A program made the translations under genes and the position numbers. From positions 496,001-560,000 of the forward strand of contig CAVWBH010000009.1 of the NCBI GenBank assembly GCA_963753195.1: a stretch of 64,000 nucleotides of DNA. Reading direction: 5' to 3'. Of this stretch, positions 42,206-50,471 are shown in pieces; position 1 is the stretch's first letter, and every line of letters begins with the position of its first letter. This stretch comes from Palsa-504 sp963753195. GTDB taxonomy: Bacteria; Actinomycetota; Actinomycetes; Streptosporangiales; Streptosporangiaceae. The notes under the pieces were generated by a model, which was given only the letters and a program-made list of their open reading frames with translations, was not told where the DNA came from and searched no databases.

Positions 42206-42799
42206 GTGCGTGACGACCCGACGGTGGTCGCGCTGGTGACGCGTGCGGCCGGGGGCGATCAGGCCGCGTGGAACGAGATCGTGGAGCGCTATGCGCCGCT
42301 GGTGTGGTCCATCTGCGCCAGGTTCCAGCTGAGCACGTCCGATCGCGAGGACGTGGGGCAGAACGTGTGGCTGCTGCTGGTCGGGCAGCTCGGCAAGCTG
42401 CGGGAGCCCGCCGCGCTGCCCGGTTGGCTGGCCACGACCACGCACCGGGAGTGCCTCCGGGTGGTGACGGCGGCACGCAAGTCCGAGCGGCTGGGCACCG
42501 GGCTGGACGACGCGGTGCAGTTCGTGGACCGCACGATGATCGACGAGGAGATCCTCATGGCCGAGCGGAACGCGGCGCTGCGGGCGGCGTTCGCGGAGCT
42601 CCCGGCCCGGTGCCAGCAGCTGGTGGGCATGCTCGCCAGTGACCCGCCGAGTTCGTATGCGGAGATCAGCGCGGCGCTGCGGATCCCGGTCGGGAGCATC
42701 GGCCCGCAGCGGGGCCGCTGCCTGGACCGGATGCGCAAGGCGCTGGCGAATCTCGGGGAGGCCGGCGTCCACTGGGCGGGAGGCGAGCAGCGTGCCTGA
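42206..42799 (+). CDS. ECF-type RNA polymerase sigma factor
   Basis: A 197-aa sigma-70 family protein of the ECF group. Sigma2: GDQAAWNEIVERYAPLVWSI then REDVGQNVWLLLVGQLGKLR and PGWLATTTHREC. Sigma4: AFAELPARCQQLVGMLASDP and SYAEISAALRIPVGSIGPQR followed by GRCLDRMRKAL (HTH that reads the -35). It starts at GTG 42206 with GGAG upstream and overlaps the next gene by 8 bp, so they are co-translated. No zinc anti-sigma with an HxxxCxxC motif is nearby; the 147-aa partner is the candidate regulator. Context: a TPR-CHAT protease and a subtilase lie immediately downstream. Confidence 0.92.
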   Translation: MRDDPTVVALVTRAAGGDQAAWNEIVERYAPLVWSICARFQLSTSDREDVGQNVWLLLVGQLGKLREPAALPGWLATTTHRECLRVVTAARKSERLGTGLDDAVQFVDRTMIDEEILMAERNAALRAAFAELPARCQQLVGMLASDPPSSYAEISAALRIPVGSIGPQRGRCLDRMRKALANLGEAGVHWAGGEQRA

Positions 42800-43235
42800 C
42801 GACGAGGAGCTCCTGGCCGGGTTGCGCGAGGCGTTCCGGGCCCGGGAGGGCGTACCGGTTCGGTTCGTCGAGATGGGCAAGAACGCATTCGCCTGGCACA
42901 ACATCGACGCCGAGCTGGCGCAGCTGACCTACGACTCGCACGGCGACCGGGAGCGGGCCGCGGCGGTCCGGTCGGAGGCCGCGTCGATCCGGGCGCTGAC
43001 CTTTACCTCGGCGCAGCTGTCCATTGAGCTCGAGGTGGCCGGGACCTTGCTGATCGGGCAGATCATCCCGCCGCGGGCCGGGACGCTCGAGGTGCATACC
43101 GCGGCCGGGGTGACCAGTTCGCCGGTGGATGAGATCGGCTGCTTCACGGTGGACCCGATTCCCGCCAGCCCGTTCCGGCTCCGGTGCCGCACGGAGGACG
43201 GGGCCGACGTGCTGACCGGCTGGATCACGCTGTGA
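42792..43235 (+). CDS. 147-aa partner of the ECF sigma factor, unknown fold
   Basis: Starts at GTG 42792 within the end of the sigma gene (GGGAGGCG about 5 nt upstream). The N-terminal ~45 residues (DEELLAGLREAFRAREGVPV, FVEMGKNAFAWHNIDAELAQ) are helical. The rest is beta-rich: LTFTSAQLSIELEVAGTLLI, GQIIPPRAGTLEVHTAAGVT, FRLRCRTEDGADVLTGWITL, resembling an Ig-like/carboxypeptidase-regulatory-type sandwich. No TM, no HxxxCxxC. Translational coupling with the sigma factor suggests it binds and restrains it; if so it is a candidate substrate of the CHAT protease next door. That is inference. Confidence 0.7.
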   Translation: MPDDEELLAGLREAFRAREGVPVRFVEMGKNAFAWHNIDAELAQLTYDSHGDRERAAAVRSEAASIRALTFTSAQLSIELEVAGTLLIGQIIPPRAGTLEVHTAAGVTSSPVDEIGCFTVDPIPASPFRLRCRTEDGADVLTGWITL

Positions 43236-43254
43236 GCTTGCGCCCTCCCGCAAG

Positions 43255-45900
43255 TCAGGCGGCGCCCAGGGTGACCAGGGAGGCCGCGGTGGCCTGCAGC
43301 ACGGGATCGTCGGGCAGGCCGCGCCTGACCCGGTAGACCGACTCGGCGAGGGTCTGGCCCGTTCTCAGCTGCTGGTGCAGGTCCACCATCAGGGGGACCA
43401 CGGCCTGGTCGTTCAGCGGGACGGTCGCGGCGATGATCCCGGCCGTGCCCAGCGGCAGCAGGCTGCTGACCAGGCCGAGCAGCTCGTCAGCCCCGGCGGG
43501 CGCCAGCATCCCGGAGTCGCAGCTGGACAGGACCAGCCGGTAGGGCGCGCGGTTAAGCTGCTCGAAGTCGTAGACGGTCAGCGGCCCGTCGTGCAGCTGC
43601 AGCGAGGAGAACAGCGGGCTGTCGGCGCGGAAGATCCCGTGCGCGGCGATGTGCGCCAGCCACGCCCCGTCCAGCGCGGACAGCACCTTGTCGGCCGTGG
43701 CCGCGCTGTCGTCCAGCGTCGTCACGTCGTCGTACAGCGGCGCGATCAGGGGGACTTCGGCTCCGCCTGAGGCCAGCCCAGGCCCGCAGGCGAGGGTGAC
43801 GCGGCGGTGCCGCGGGCTCGGCGCACGGCGGGCGCGCAGCCAGGCACGGGCGGACGGGGCCACGCTGACCACCCGGTCGTCCAGGGCCGGCATCAGGGTC
43901 CAGGGGATGGCGTGCAGCGTAGCGGGCGGGACGATGATGACGGGCCCGTCGCCCAGGTAGCGGACGGCGGGGCCGAACAGCGCCTGCTGGAGCCTCGGGC
44001 CCGCGTTTTGCAGGATGGACAGCGCGCTGGCCGCGCTGGCGGAGTCCTCGCCGGGCCGGCTGCGGGCCAGGCGGCGCAGGGCGAAGCGGGCGAAATCGGC
44101 GGCCTTCATGGCCTCGCCCGCGTCACCGGCCGTGAACAGCCGGACCTTTCCTTGCCCGCAGACCAGAACGTACAGCCGGCCGTCCAGGTCGGCGATCTCG
44201 ACCAGGCGGCCCGGGCCGAGCTCATCGAGCAGGTCGGCCGGGCTGAACGCGGCGCCGGCCCGTGGCTCGGTCCCCCGGGCTCGCAGCGCGCTGGCGCGCA
44301 CTATGACTTCCAGCCGCTGTTGCTCCTTCGCCAGAGACGCGCCCGGCTGGCCCTGGCTTCGCGTCTCCTCCAGCTGCCTGGTCACGCTGCGCAGCGCGGC
44401 CAGGCTGGCATTGAGCTCCCGGTCGGCCGACGGCCGGACCGGGGGGACCGCCAGCGCGGTGGCCCGCCAGCGCTCGCTCCAGGTCAGCAGCAGCCGCGGG
44501 CGGCGAACCCGCGCGGCATGGCGCTGGGCGAGCGAGGCCAGCTCGGCGCCGTGCACGGTGGCCTGGGCCCGGAGTTCCGAGGCGCCCAGGGTCAGCCGGT
44601 GCTCATCCAGCACATCGAGCCCCCGGCGGCACGCGGTCAGCATCCGGGCCGGCTGGCCCGCGGCCTGCGCTCGGAGGGCCTCGCCCAGCCACCCGCTGAC
44701 CCGGGCGAGAGCCGGGCCGCGACGTCTGGTGCGGGCCACCGCGGCCAGATGATGCTCGGCGGCGGCGCCGCGGCCGAGGTCCAAGGCGATCCGCCCGGCC
44801 AGCAGATGAGCCTGCGCCGCGTCGCTGGCACCCAGTTCATCGAGCCGGGCGGCGGTCCGGGTCGCCTGGCGCAGCAGCGTGGCCGAGACCGGGGCGGCCT
44901 GGTAGCGGGCCTCGGCCAGCACGCGCTGGGCGTGAGCTTGCCACCAGGGGCTGCGCTGCGACCGGAACAGGCGGTAAGCAGTTTGCGCCCAGTCCTCGGC
45001 GAGCTGCGGCCTGGCCGCGGCCAGAGCGCAATGGGCGGCCACCAGCAGCAGATCCGCCCGCTTCGTGGACCAGCCGCGGATCTGCTCCAGATCACGCAGC
45101 GAGGAGTCGGCTTCGGCCAGCGCGTCAGCGGCCAGTCCGGCCGCCAGCAGCACGGCGCAGCGGTCAAGGCGCACCGGCGTGGTCGGGACGTTCAGCCGCC
45201 GGAAGCCGGCCGTGGCCGTGTCGAGGAAGGCCAGCGCGGCGGGGAGGTCTCCGGACGCGAAGGCGCCCACCGCCCGGTTATGCACCGCGTAGACCGCTTC
45301 CAGTTCCTGGCCCAGCTCGGAGAACAGCCGGCCGGCGGAAGCGAAGTCGGCATCAGCGCGGGCGGTCGACCCGAGATCCAGGTACACCAGCCCGCGGTTG
45401 TCCAGGGCGCGCGCGGTCCACAGCCCGTCACCGGAACGCCGCAGGACCGCGACCGCATGCCGTAGGTCCTCAAGAGCCGCCGGATACCGGCCGAGGGTGC
45501 GGAGCACGACCCCGCGCCGGGCCAGCACCCGGGCCGCCTGGATTCCGGCGGAGCGCTGCACCGCCCGGTCGAAGGCGGCCAGGCCCGCGGCCGTTCGGCC
45601 TGCGTAGACCAAGGCGATACCGAGGCTGGACAGCACGTCGGCCTCGCGTTCGGCCGAACCGGCCCGGCGGGCCAGGCGCGACGCGGCACGTGCCTGGCTG
45701 ATCGCGGCCTCGGTATCGCCGAGGTCACGCAGGGCGATCGACGCGGCCTGATGAGCCACCGAGGCCTCGAGCGGTCCTGGACGCCCGGCCAGCACCGCCC
45801 GTGCCCGGGCCAGTGCCTCCCGAGGGCGGGACAAGGCCAGCGGAAGCAGGTCGTTCACTTGCCGCGCATGAGGCGTGGCTGCGCGAGCCTCCCCGGCCAC
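43255..45900 (-). CDS. TPR-CHAT caspase-like protease
   Basis: An 881-aa cytosolic protein. Residues ~15-480 are TPR-like helical repeats (EADVLSSLGIALVYAGRTAA, ALDNRGLVYLDLGSTARADA, AYRLFRSQRSPWWQAHAQRV). The C-terminal ~330 residues are a CHAT domain: a strand-rich start (GRLVEIADLDGRLYVLVCGQ), VIIVPPATLHAIPWTLMPAL, then AHIAAHGIFRADSPLFSSLQ with catalytic His754 and YRLVLSSCDSGMLAPAG with catalytic Cys794. Both catalytic residues of clan CD peptidases are present, so it is probably active; the TPR region would sense a partner. Divergent from the subtilase gene (159 bp shared upstream region) and 19 bp tail to tail from the sigma partner. Confidence 0.9.
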   Translation of the reverse strand: MAGEARAATPHARQVNDLLPLALSRPREALARARAVLAGRPGPLEASVAHQAASIALRDLGDTEAAISQARAASRLARRAGSAEREADVLSSLGIALVYAGRTAAGLAAFDRAVQRSAGIQAARVLARRGVVLRTLGRYPAALEDLRHAVAVLRRSGDGLWTARALDNRGLVYLDLGSTARADADFASAGRLFSELGQELEAVYAVHNRAVGAFASGDLPAALAFLDTATAGFRRLNVPTTPVRLDRCAVLLAAGLAADALAEADSSLRDLEQIRGWSTKRADLLLVAAHCALAAARPQLAEDWAQTAYRLFRSQRSPWWQAHAQRVLAEARYQAAPVSATLLRQATRTAARLDELGASDAAQAHLLAGRIALDLGRGAAAEHHLAAVARTRRRGPALARVSGWLGEALRAQAAGQPARMLTACRRGLDVLDEHRLTLGASELRAQATVHGAELASLAQRHAARVRRPRLLLTWSERWRATALAVPPVRPSADRELNASLAALRSVTRQLEETRSQGQPGASLAKEQQRLEVIVRASALRARGTEPRAGAAFSPADLLDELGPGRLVEIADLDGRLYVLVCGQGKVRLFTAGDAGEAMKAADFARFALRRLARSRPGEDSASAASALSILQNAGPRLQQALFGPAVRYLGDGPVIIVPPATLHAIPWTLMPALDDRVVSVAPSARAWLRARRAPSPRHRRVTLACGPGLASGGAEVPLIAPLYDDVTTLDDSAATADKVLSALDGAWLAHIAAHGIFRADSPLFSSLQLHDGPLTVYDFEQLNRAPYRLVLSSCDSGMLAPAGADELLGLVSSLLPLGTAGIIAATVPLNDQAVVPLMVDLHQQLRTGQTLAESVYRVRRGLPDDPVLQATAASLVTLGAA

Positions 45901-46059
45901 CCTCCGATCTTAGGCCGCGCTTTTCGCGTGGTCCACGTATCTGATCGCCCGCGGACCGCTCCGTACAGCAGCGGAGCTTGCCTGCTTTTTGAGAACTTGC
46001 GGACGTGCGCCCGATGCTCGCGGTTAGATCGGGCCACGATCAAGAATCCGGGAGGCGCA

Positions 46060-47556
46060 GTGGCCTGGTACGAGGAGTCGGAACAGCCGAAGGCCCGCGC
46101 TGAGGCGGCCATCATCGTCGACGCGTTCGCCGCGAACGGCATCGGCATAGGAGGCGTTCTCACCGAGGACGGCTGGATCGAGTACATGTACGCCGAAGGC
46201 CAGTTCCTGGCTCGCGAGCAGTACCTGGAGTCTCTCCGGGAAGCGCTCGGCGATCGGGCCGAGCTGGTGGTGGAAAGGCGAGTGGTCCAGGACATCCTGC
46301 TGCTCCGGGTCATTTTCCCCGGTGAGTCCGGCGACTTCCCCGGTGACTCCGGCGACAGGGCCGCTGACGGTGATGCGGCCGATGAGGATAGGAGCGCCGA
46401 GAGCGAGCGTCAGCGGCCGGCGCTGGTCAGGCTGCTCGACCAGGTCGACGCGACGCTGGGCCCGGGAATCGCGACGCTCAATCACGTGGTGACCACCGCG
46501 CCGGGCGGGAGCCCGCACGGCTGCCCGGCCACGGAGCCGCAGGAGGTGTACGACCGGACGCCGTATCCGCCGCTGTGCCCCGGGGACGGCGGTGACCGGG
46601 TACGGGTCTGGGTCGCCGACACCGGGCTCGTGGCTGACACCGTGTCCGGTTGCGGGTGGCTGAGCGGCGTGACGGGCGACCCCGACCCTTCGGTCGACGG
46701 GAGCGGCACGATCCTGCCGTATGGCGCGCACGGGACGTTCGTGGCCGGGGTGATCCGGGCCATGGCTCCGGCCGCGGACATCGTCGTCAAGTGTGTCTTC
46801 GACATCGCCGGCAGCGCGCTGGAGTCCGATTTCGTGCCGAAGCTCTACGAGGGCTTCGGATTCGGGGCCGACATCTTCCACATCACGGTCGCGTCGCAGA
46901 CCAGGAACAACCTTCCGCTGATGGCCTTCGAGGCGTGGCTTAGGGATCTGCACTCACACAAAGGCGTCGCATGCGTCGTGCCGGCAGGCAACAACGACAG
47001 CAGGCAGCCCTGCTGGCCGGCCGCGTTTCCGGGCATCGTCTCGGTCGGGGCCCTGGCGACGGACTGGCGCAGCCGGGCGTACTTCAGCAATTACGGCGGC
47101 TGGGTCGACGTGTACGCGCCGGGCGAGAGCCTGGTCAACGCCTTCGCCACCGGCACGTTCACCTGCCAGGTCCCGCCGTTTACCGGGCAGGTCAGGACGT
47201 TCTCCGGGATGGCGCAGTGGAGCGGGACTTCTTTCTCGACCCCCATCGTGACCGGGCTCATCGCGGCCCGGATGGCGCGCCACGGGGAGAGCGCCCAGGA
47301 GGCGGCCGCGGCCCTGGTGGCCAAGGCGCGCGCCCAGGCGATCCCCGGTGTGGGCCCGGCTCTGTTCCCCGGGTGCGACGACGACGAGCACTGCGGTCGT
47401 TGCGGCGGCGGCGGCCACTGCGGTCACAGTCACGGTCACGGTTGCGGTTGCGGTTGCGGTGGCGGTTGCGGTGGCGGTCACGGTCACGGTTGCGGTGGCG
47501 GTGGCGGTGGCGGTGGCGGTTGCGGTGGCGGTGGCGGCGGCAAGACGGGACGCTAG
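46060..47556 (+). CDS. Cytosolic S8 (subtilisin-like) protease with Gly/Cys/His repeat tail
   Basis: A 498-aa protein from GTG 46060 (GGAGG 4 nt upstream; the longer frame to 45751 runs back into the divergent promoter). N-terminal ~85 residues form an unknown alpha/beta domain (KARAEAAIIVDAFAANGIGI). An acidic linker follows. Peptidase S8 core: VRVWVADTGL (Asp187), YGAHGTFVAGVI (His224), ACVVPAGNND (Asn for oxyanion) and WSGTSFSTPIVTGL (Ser391), so the triad is complete. No signal peptide. The last ~55 residues are a GlyCys/GlyHis/GlyGly repeat tail, possibly metal-binding. Divergent from the TPR-CHAT gene, suggesting joint control. Confidence 0.92.
   Translation: MAWYEESEQPKARAEAAIIVDAFAANGIGIGGVLTEDGWIEYMYAEGQFLAREQYLESLREALGDRAELVVERRVVQDILLLRVIFPGESGDFPGDSGDRAADGDAADEDRSAESERQRPALVRLLDQVDATLGPGIATLNHVVTTAPGGSPHGCPATEPQEVYDRTPYPPLCPGDGGDRVRVWVADTGLVADTVSGCGWLSGVTGDPDPSVDGSGTILPYGAHGTFVAGVIRAMAPAADIVVKCVFDIAGSALESDFVPKLYEGFGFGADIFHITVASQTRNNLPLMAFEAWLRDLHSHKGVACVVPAGNNDSRQPCWPAAFPGIVSVGALATDWRSRAYFSNYGGWVDVYAPGESLVNAFATGTFTCQVPPFTGQVRTFSGMAQWSGTSFSTPIVTGLIAARMARHGESAQEAAAALVAKARAQAIPGVGPALFPGCDDDEHCGRCGGGGHCGHSHGHGCGCGCGGGCGGGHGHGCGGGGGGGGGCGGGGGGKTGR
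47400..47545 (+). repeat. Hexanucleotide repeat tract in subtilase tail
   Basis: Tandem 6-bp units of types GGTCAC, GGTTGC and GGTGGC, giving GlyHis, GlyCys and GlyGly dipeptides. The tract is in frame up to the KTGR C-terminus. Confidence 0.9.
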
Positions 47557-47773
47557 CGGGCGCCGGGCGTCAGCACGGTCTGACGGAGCTCGCGGATGGG
47601 TTGAGCGCCGGGCTAGCTAATGCCGCGGCAGGTTGGGTTGCCTGCAGGTTCAGGCGGCGCGGTCAGCGCCCACTTGCCGGGCGGTGAGGCGATCGGGGCC
47701 GGGGATAGCCCCGTGTCGCGCCGGGACGGACGCCCGGGCGCGGCATCCCCGGCTAGCGGGCCTGGAATCATTA

Positions 47774-47817
47774 TCGTGGATCGTTACTGCCCGCGGGCGG
47801 GCAGTAACGATCCACGA
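47774..47817. terminator. Perfect 20-bp inverted repeat, 4-nt loop
   Basis: Left arm TCGTGGATCGTTACTGCCCG (47774-47793), loop CGGG, right arm its exact reverse complement (47798-47817). It lies between the plus-strand subtilase and the minus-strand lipoprotein gene, so a bidirectional terminator is likely. The perfect match over 20 bp is longer than terminators usually have. Confidence 0.75.
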
Positions 47818-47970
47818 TCCTGCGCGCGGCAGCTGAGGTGAGCCCGCTAACGGCACGGGCCGGACCGCCCGGGCGAACGGAGCTTGCCGCGGCACTCGCT
47901 ACCAGGACGAGGTGCGGGTGCCCAGATCGCCGAGGTCCGGCCGAGACCTGCGCCGCCGTGGCTACCCGGG

Positions 47971-49125
47971 CTAGGGATTCACCGCGTGCTTGACGGCGGC
48001 GACGACGGCGGAGACGGGCAGCCAGCCGTCGTGCGACCAGAGGATCTTGCCGGACGCGGAGACCAGGGACAGCCAGGGCTGGTCCTGCGCGCCGTAGCCA
48101 TCCGCGAGCCGGCCGGTGGTGTCGAGCGCGACCGGGTAGCTCAGTGGCGTGCCGAGGCCGCCCAGATAGGTGCGGACCGTCTGGGCGGAGGGCTCGACCG
48201 TGGTTTCGTCCACCGCGACGAGCGACGGCAGGCCGTCCGCCCGGGCCTGCGCGGCGTACGCGTTGCCGTCGATGAGCTGTGACTTCAGATCCGAGACCTC
48301 GGACAGCCAGGTGGCGAAGAACATGACCAGGTGCGGCGTGCCCGGCCCCATCGCGACGCTGGCGGCCGTGGTGGCGGACGGCAGCTCGACGTGCTCCGCG
48401 GGGCCCTGCGAGGGGACGGAGGCCAGTGACTCCTGGCTGGCCACATGCGGGTGACCAGGCAGCAGGCTGGACAGCTCGTCGGCGAGTACCTGCGCGGACT
48501 GGCCGACGCTGGAGTAGGCCATCTGGGTCAGGTAGAGCTTCTGCTCCCGGCCGCTCTGGTCGATCACGAACAGGGCCGGGGTGTGATCGATCTGCCCCTG
48601 CTCGATCTGCACCGCGATGTCGTAAGCGGCCCAGGTGGACTTCAGCTGCGCCGGCGAGCCGGTTAGGAAGTCCCACTGGTTGACCAGGCCGTGCGCCCGG
48701 GAGTAGGACAGCACGTCCGCGACGCTGGTGGCGTCGGGGTTGGCGTCGACGCCGAGCAGCTGCACCTGGGATCCGGCCGCGCCGAGCATCTGCTTGGCTT
48801 CCAGCATGCTCTGGGTGGTCAGCGGGCAGACCGTGGTGCACTCGGAATCCTCGAACGCCAGCATGACGACCTTGCCGCGGAACTGGCTGAGCGACATCGG
48901 CTGGCCGAACTGGTTGACCAGCTTGATGTCCGGGGCCGGCTGTGCGCCCAGCGAGCTGCCGAGGTCCAGGTTCGGGTTCATCTCGGCCGCGCTCGAGGTC
49001 GGGTTGGCCTGTGCGTCCGCCGCCGAGCTGGCACTGGTGCCGCACCCGGCCAGGGCGGCGATCCCGGCCAGCACAGTCAGCAAGGCCGCGGCGGCCAGCG
49101 TGCCACGCGGGCGGAATGTCTTCAT
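47971..49125 (-). CDS. SCO1/SenC-like lipoprotein with two thioredoxin folds
   Basis: A 384-aa exported lipoprotein. The signal peptide ends in a lipobox LAGC (Cys28). Domain 1 (~60-215) is SCO1/SenC/thioredoxin-like: FGQPMSLSQFRGKVVMLAFE, DSECTTVCPLT with Cys96 and Cys100 in a CxxxC copper/redox motif, and IDHTPALFVIDQSGRE with the conserved His. Domain 2 (~245-384) repeats the fold (HLVMFFATWLSEVSDLKSQL, WLSLVSASGKILWSHDGWLP) but has lost the redox cysteines (WLSE in place of CxxC). Probably a copper chaperone or thiol reductase for the respiratory chain, matching the NDH-2 gene beside it. Confidence 0.85.
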   Translation of the reverse strand: MKTFRPRGTLAAAALLTVLAGIAALAGCGTSASSAADAQANPTSSAAEMNPNLDLGSSLGAQPAPDIKLVNQFGQPMSLSQFRGKVVMLAFEDSECTTVCPLTTQSMLEAKQMLGAAGSQVQLLGVDANPDATSVADVLSYSRAHGLVNQWDFLTGSPAQLKSTWAAYDIAVQIEQGQIDHTPALFVIDQSGREQKLYLTQMAYSSVGQSAQVLADELSSLLPGHPHVASQESLASVPSQGPAEHVELPSATTAASVAMGPGTPHLVMFFATWLSEVSDLKSQLIDGNAYAAQARADGLPSLVAVDETTVEPSAQTVRTYLGGLGTPLSYPVALDTTGRLADGYGAQDQPWLSLVSASGKILWSHDGWLPVSAVVAAVKHAVNP

Positions 49126-49136
49126 CGCGGAACAGC

Positions 49137-50471
49137 TTACTGCGAGCTACTACGGGCGGTCGTAGAAGGCTCGCTATCTCGCGCCCGCGCGGGAACCGGA
49201 TGGCCGCCAGCGGTGCCGGGATCGTCGCCGACGATCACCGCGCCGCCGTGACCCCAGGCGCAGTAGCGATAGGTCAGGTTGATCATGGTCGACACGCGAT
49301 TGCGCCCGCCGAGCAGGTAGAACAGGTGCAGGACGAGCCAGGACAGCCAGGCGAGGGTGCCGCGCAGCCGTAGTCCGCGCGGCAGCTGGACCACCGCGGA
49401 GCGGCGGCCGATGGTGGCCATCGTGCCCTTGTCGTGGTAGGTGAACGGCTCGGTCGCGGCCCCGCGCTGCAGCCGGACGATCTGCGCGGCCGCGTGGCGT
49501 CCCATCTGCAGGGCGGGCTGGGCGAGCTGCGGGGTGGGATCGTCGGGATTGACCGCGATGTCGCCCGCGGCGAAGATCCGGTCCTGCCCCTGCACCCGCA
49601 GATCCGGCCCGACCACGATGCGGCCGCCCCGGCCCTGGGGCAGTCCCCAGCCCGCGACGGCCTCGGCCGCGCCCACGCCAGCCGCCCACACGGTCAGGTC
49701 GCTCGGCAAGGGATGGCCGTCAGCCAGCAGCACCTGCTGACCGGTGATCTCGGCGATCTGGGTGTCCAGCCTGATTTCCACACCGCGCTTGACCAGCTGC
49801 ACCCGCGCGTACTCGCGTAGCTTCTCGTGGAATCCCCCGAGCAGCGCGGGCGCCATCTCGATCAGCCGGACGTGGATCCGGGCCGGGTCGACGTCCGGGA
49901 AGGTGGCGTTCAGCACGGTAGCGCTCAGCTCGGCGAGCGTGCCCGCCAGCTCCACGCCGGTAGCGCCGCCGCCCGCCACGGTGATGTGCAGATCGCCGCG
50001 GTCCACGCTCAGCCGCTCGAACGCCGCCGTGAGGTGATCGCGCAGCACGATGGCGTCGGTCCGGGTGTACAGGCCGAAGGTGTGCTCGGCCGCCCCCTTG
50101 ATGCCGTGATACGCGGTCGACACCCCGGCGGCGATGATGAGGTAGTCATAGCCGAGCTCCAGGCCGTTGGCGAGCGTGATCGTGCGGGCGGCTGGGTCGA
50201 TCCGGGCCAGGTCGCCATGCCGGAAGGCCGCCTGGTACCGCCGCGCGAAGCCCCCCGCCGGGTAGGCGACGTCGCCAGGGTTCAGCCCGGCCGTGGCCAC
50301 CTGGTAGAGCAGCGGCTGGAAGGTGCTGTACAGGTGACCGTCCACCAGCGTCACCCGCAGGCCCGCGCGGGTGAGCCGGGAAATGGCGGCCAGCCCGGCG
50401 AATCCCGCGCCGCAGATGACCACATGGGGCGCGGCCGGGTCAGCCTGCTGCCTCCTGGCGATGATCCTCAC
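49137..50471 (-). CDS. ndh: Type II NADH dehydrogenase-like FAD oxidoreductase
   Basis: A 444-aa flavoprotein from GTG 50471; the longer frame to 50549 is a shadow of the upstream gene. FAD-binding GxGxxG: HVVICGAGFAGLAAISRL. Then STFQPLLYQVATAGLNPGDV, the second Rossmann for NAD(P)H in ITVAGGGATGVELAGTLAEL, and IFAAGDIAVNPDDPTPQLAQ followed by PALQMGRHAAAQI. A C-terminal membrane-associating segment (AWLSWLVLHLFYLLGGRNRV) fits NDH-2, which passes electrons from NADH to menaquinone without proton pumping. It overlaps the end of the BrkB-like gene by 32 bp, so they share an operon. Confidence 0.88.
   Translation of the reverse strand: MRIIARRQQADPAAPHVVICGAGFAGLAAISRLTRAGLRVTLVDGHLYSTFQPLLYQVATAGLNPGDVAYPAGGFARRYQAAFRHGDLARIDPAARTITLANGLELGYDYLIIAAGVSTAYHGIKGAAEHTFGLYTRTDAIVLRDHLTAAFERLSVDRGDLHITVAGGGATGVELAGTLAELSATVLNATFPDVDPARIHVRLIEMAPALLGGFHEKLREYARVQLVKRGVEIRLDTQIAEITGQQVLLADGHPLPSDLTVWAAGVGAAEAVAGWGLPQGRGGRIVVGPDLRVQGQDRIFAAGDIAVNPDDPTPQLAQPALQMGRHAAAQIVRLQRGAATEPFTYHDKGTMATIGRRSAVVQLPRGLRLRGTLAWLSWLVLHLFYLLGGRNRVSTMINLTYRYCAWGHGGAVIVGDDPGTAGGHPVPARARDSEPSTTARSSSQ

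Noticed and set aside
43807..45465. 552-aa plus-strand frame opposite the TPR-CHAT gene
   Set aside because: Shadow frame; CHAT catalytic motifs and TPR repeats are on the minus strand.
46060..47556. Secreted protease reading of the S8 gene
   Set aside because: No hydrophobic signal segment in the first 60 residues, so secretion is not supported.
47771..49045. 424-aa minus-strand frame overlapping the SCO1-like gene
   Set aside because: Arg/Gly-rich shadow in another frame and runs through the perfect hairpin; the lipoprotein frame has lipobox and CxxxC.
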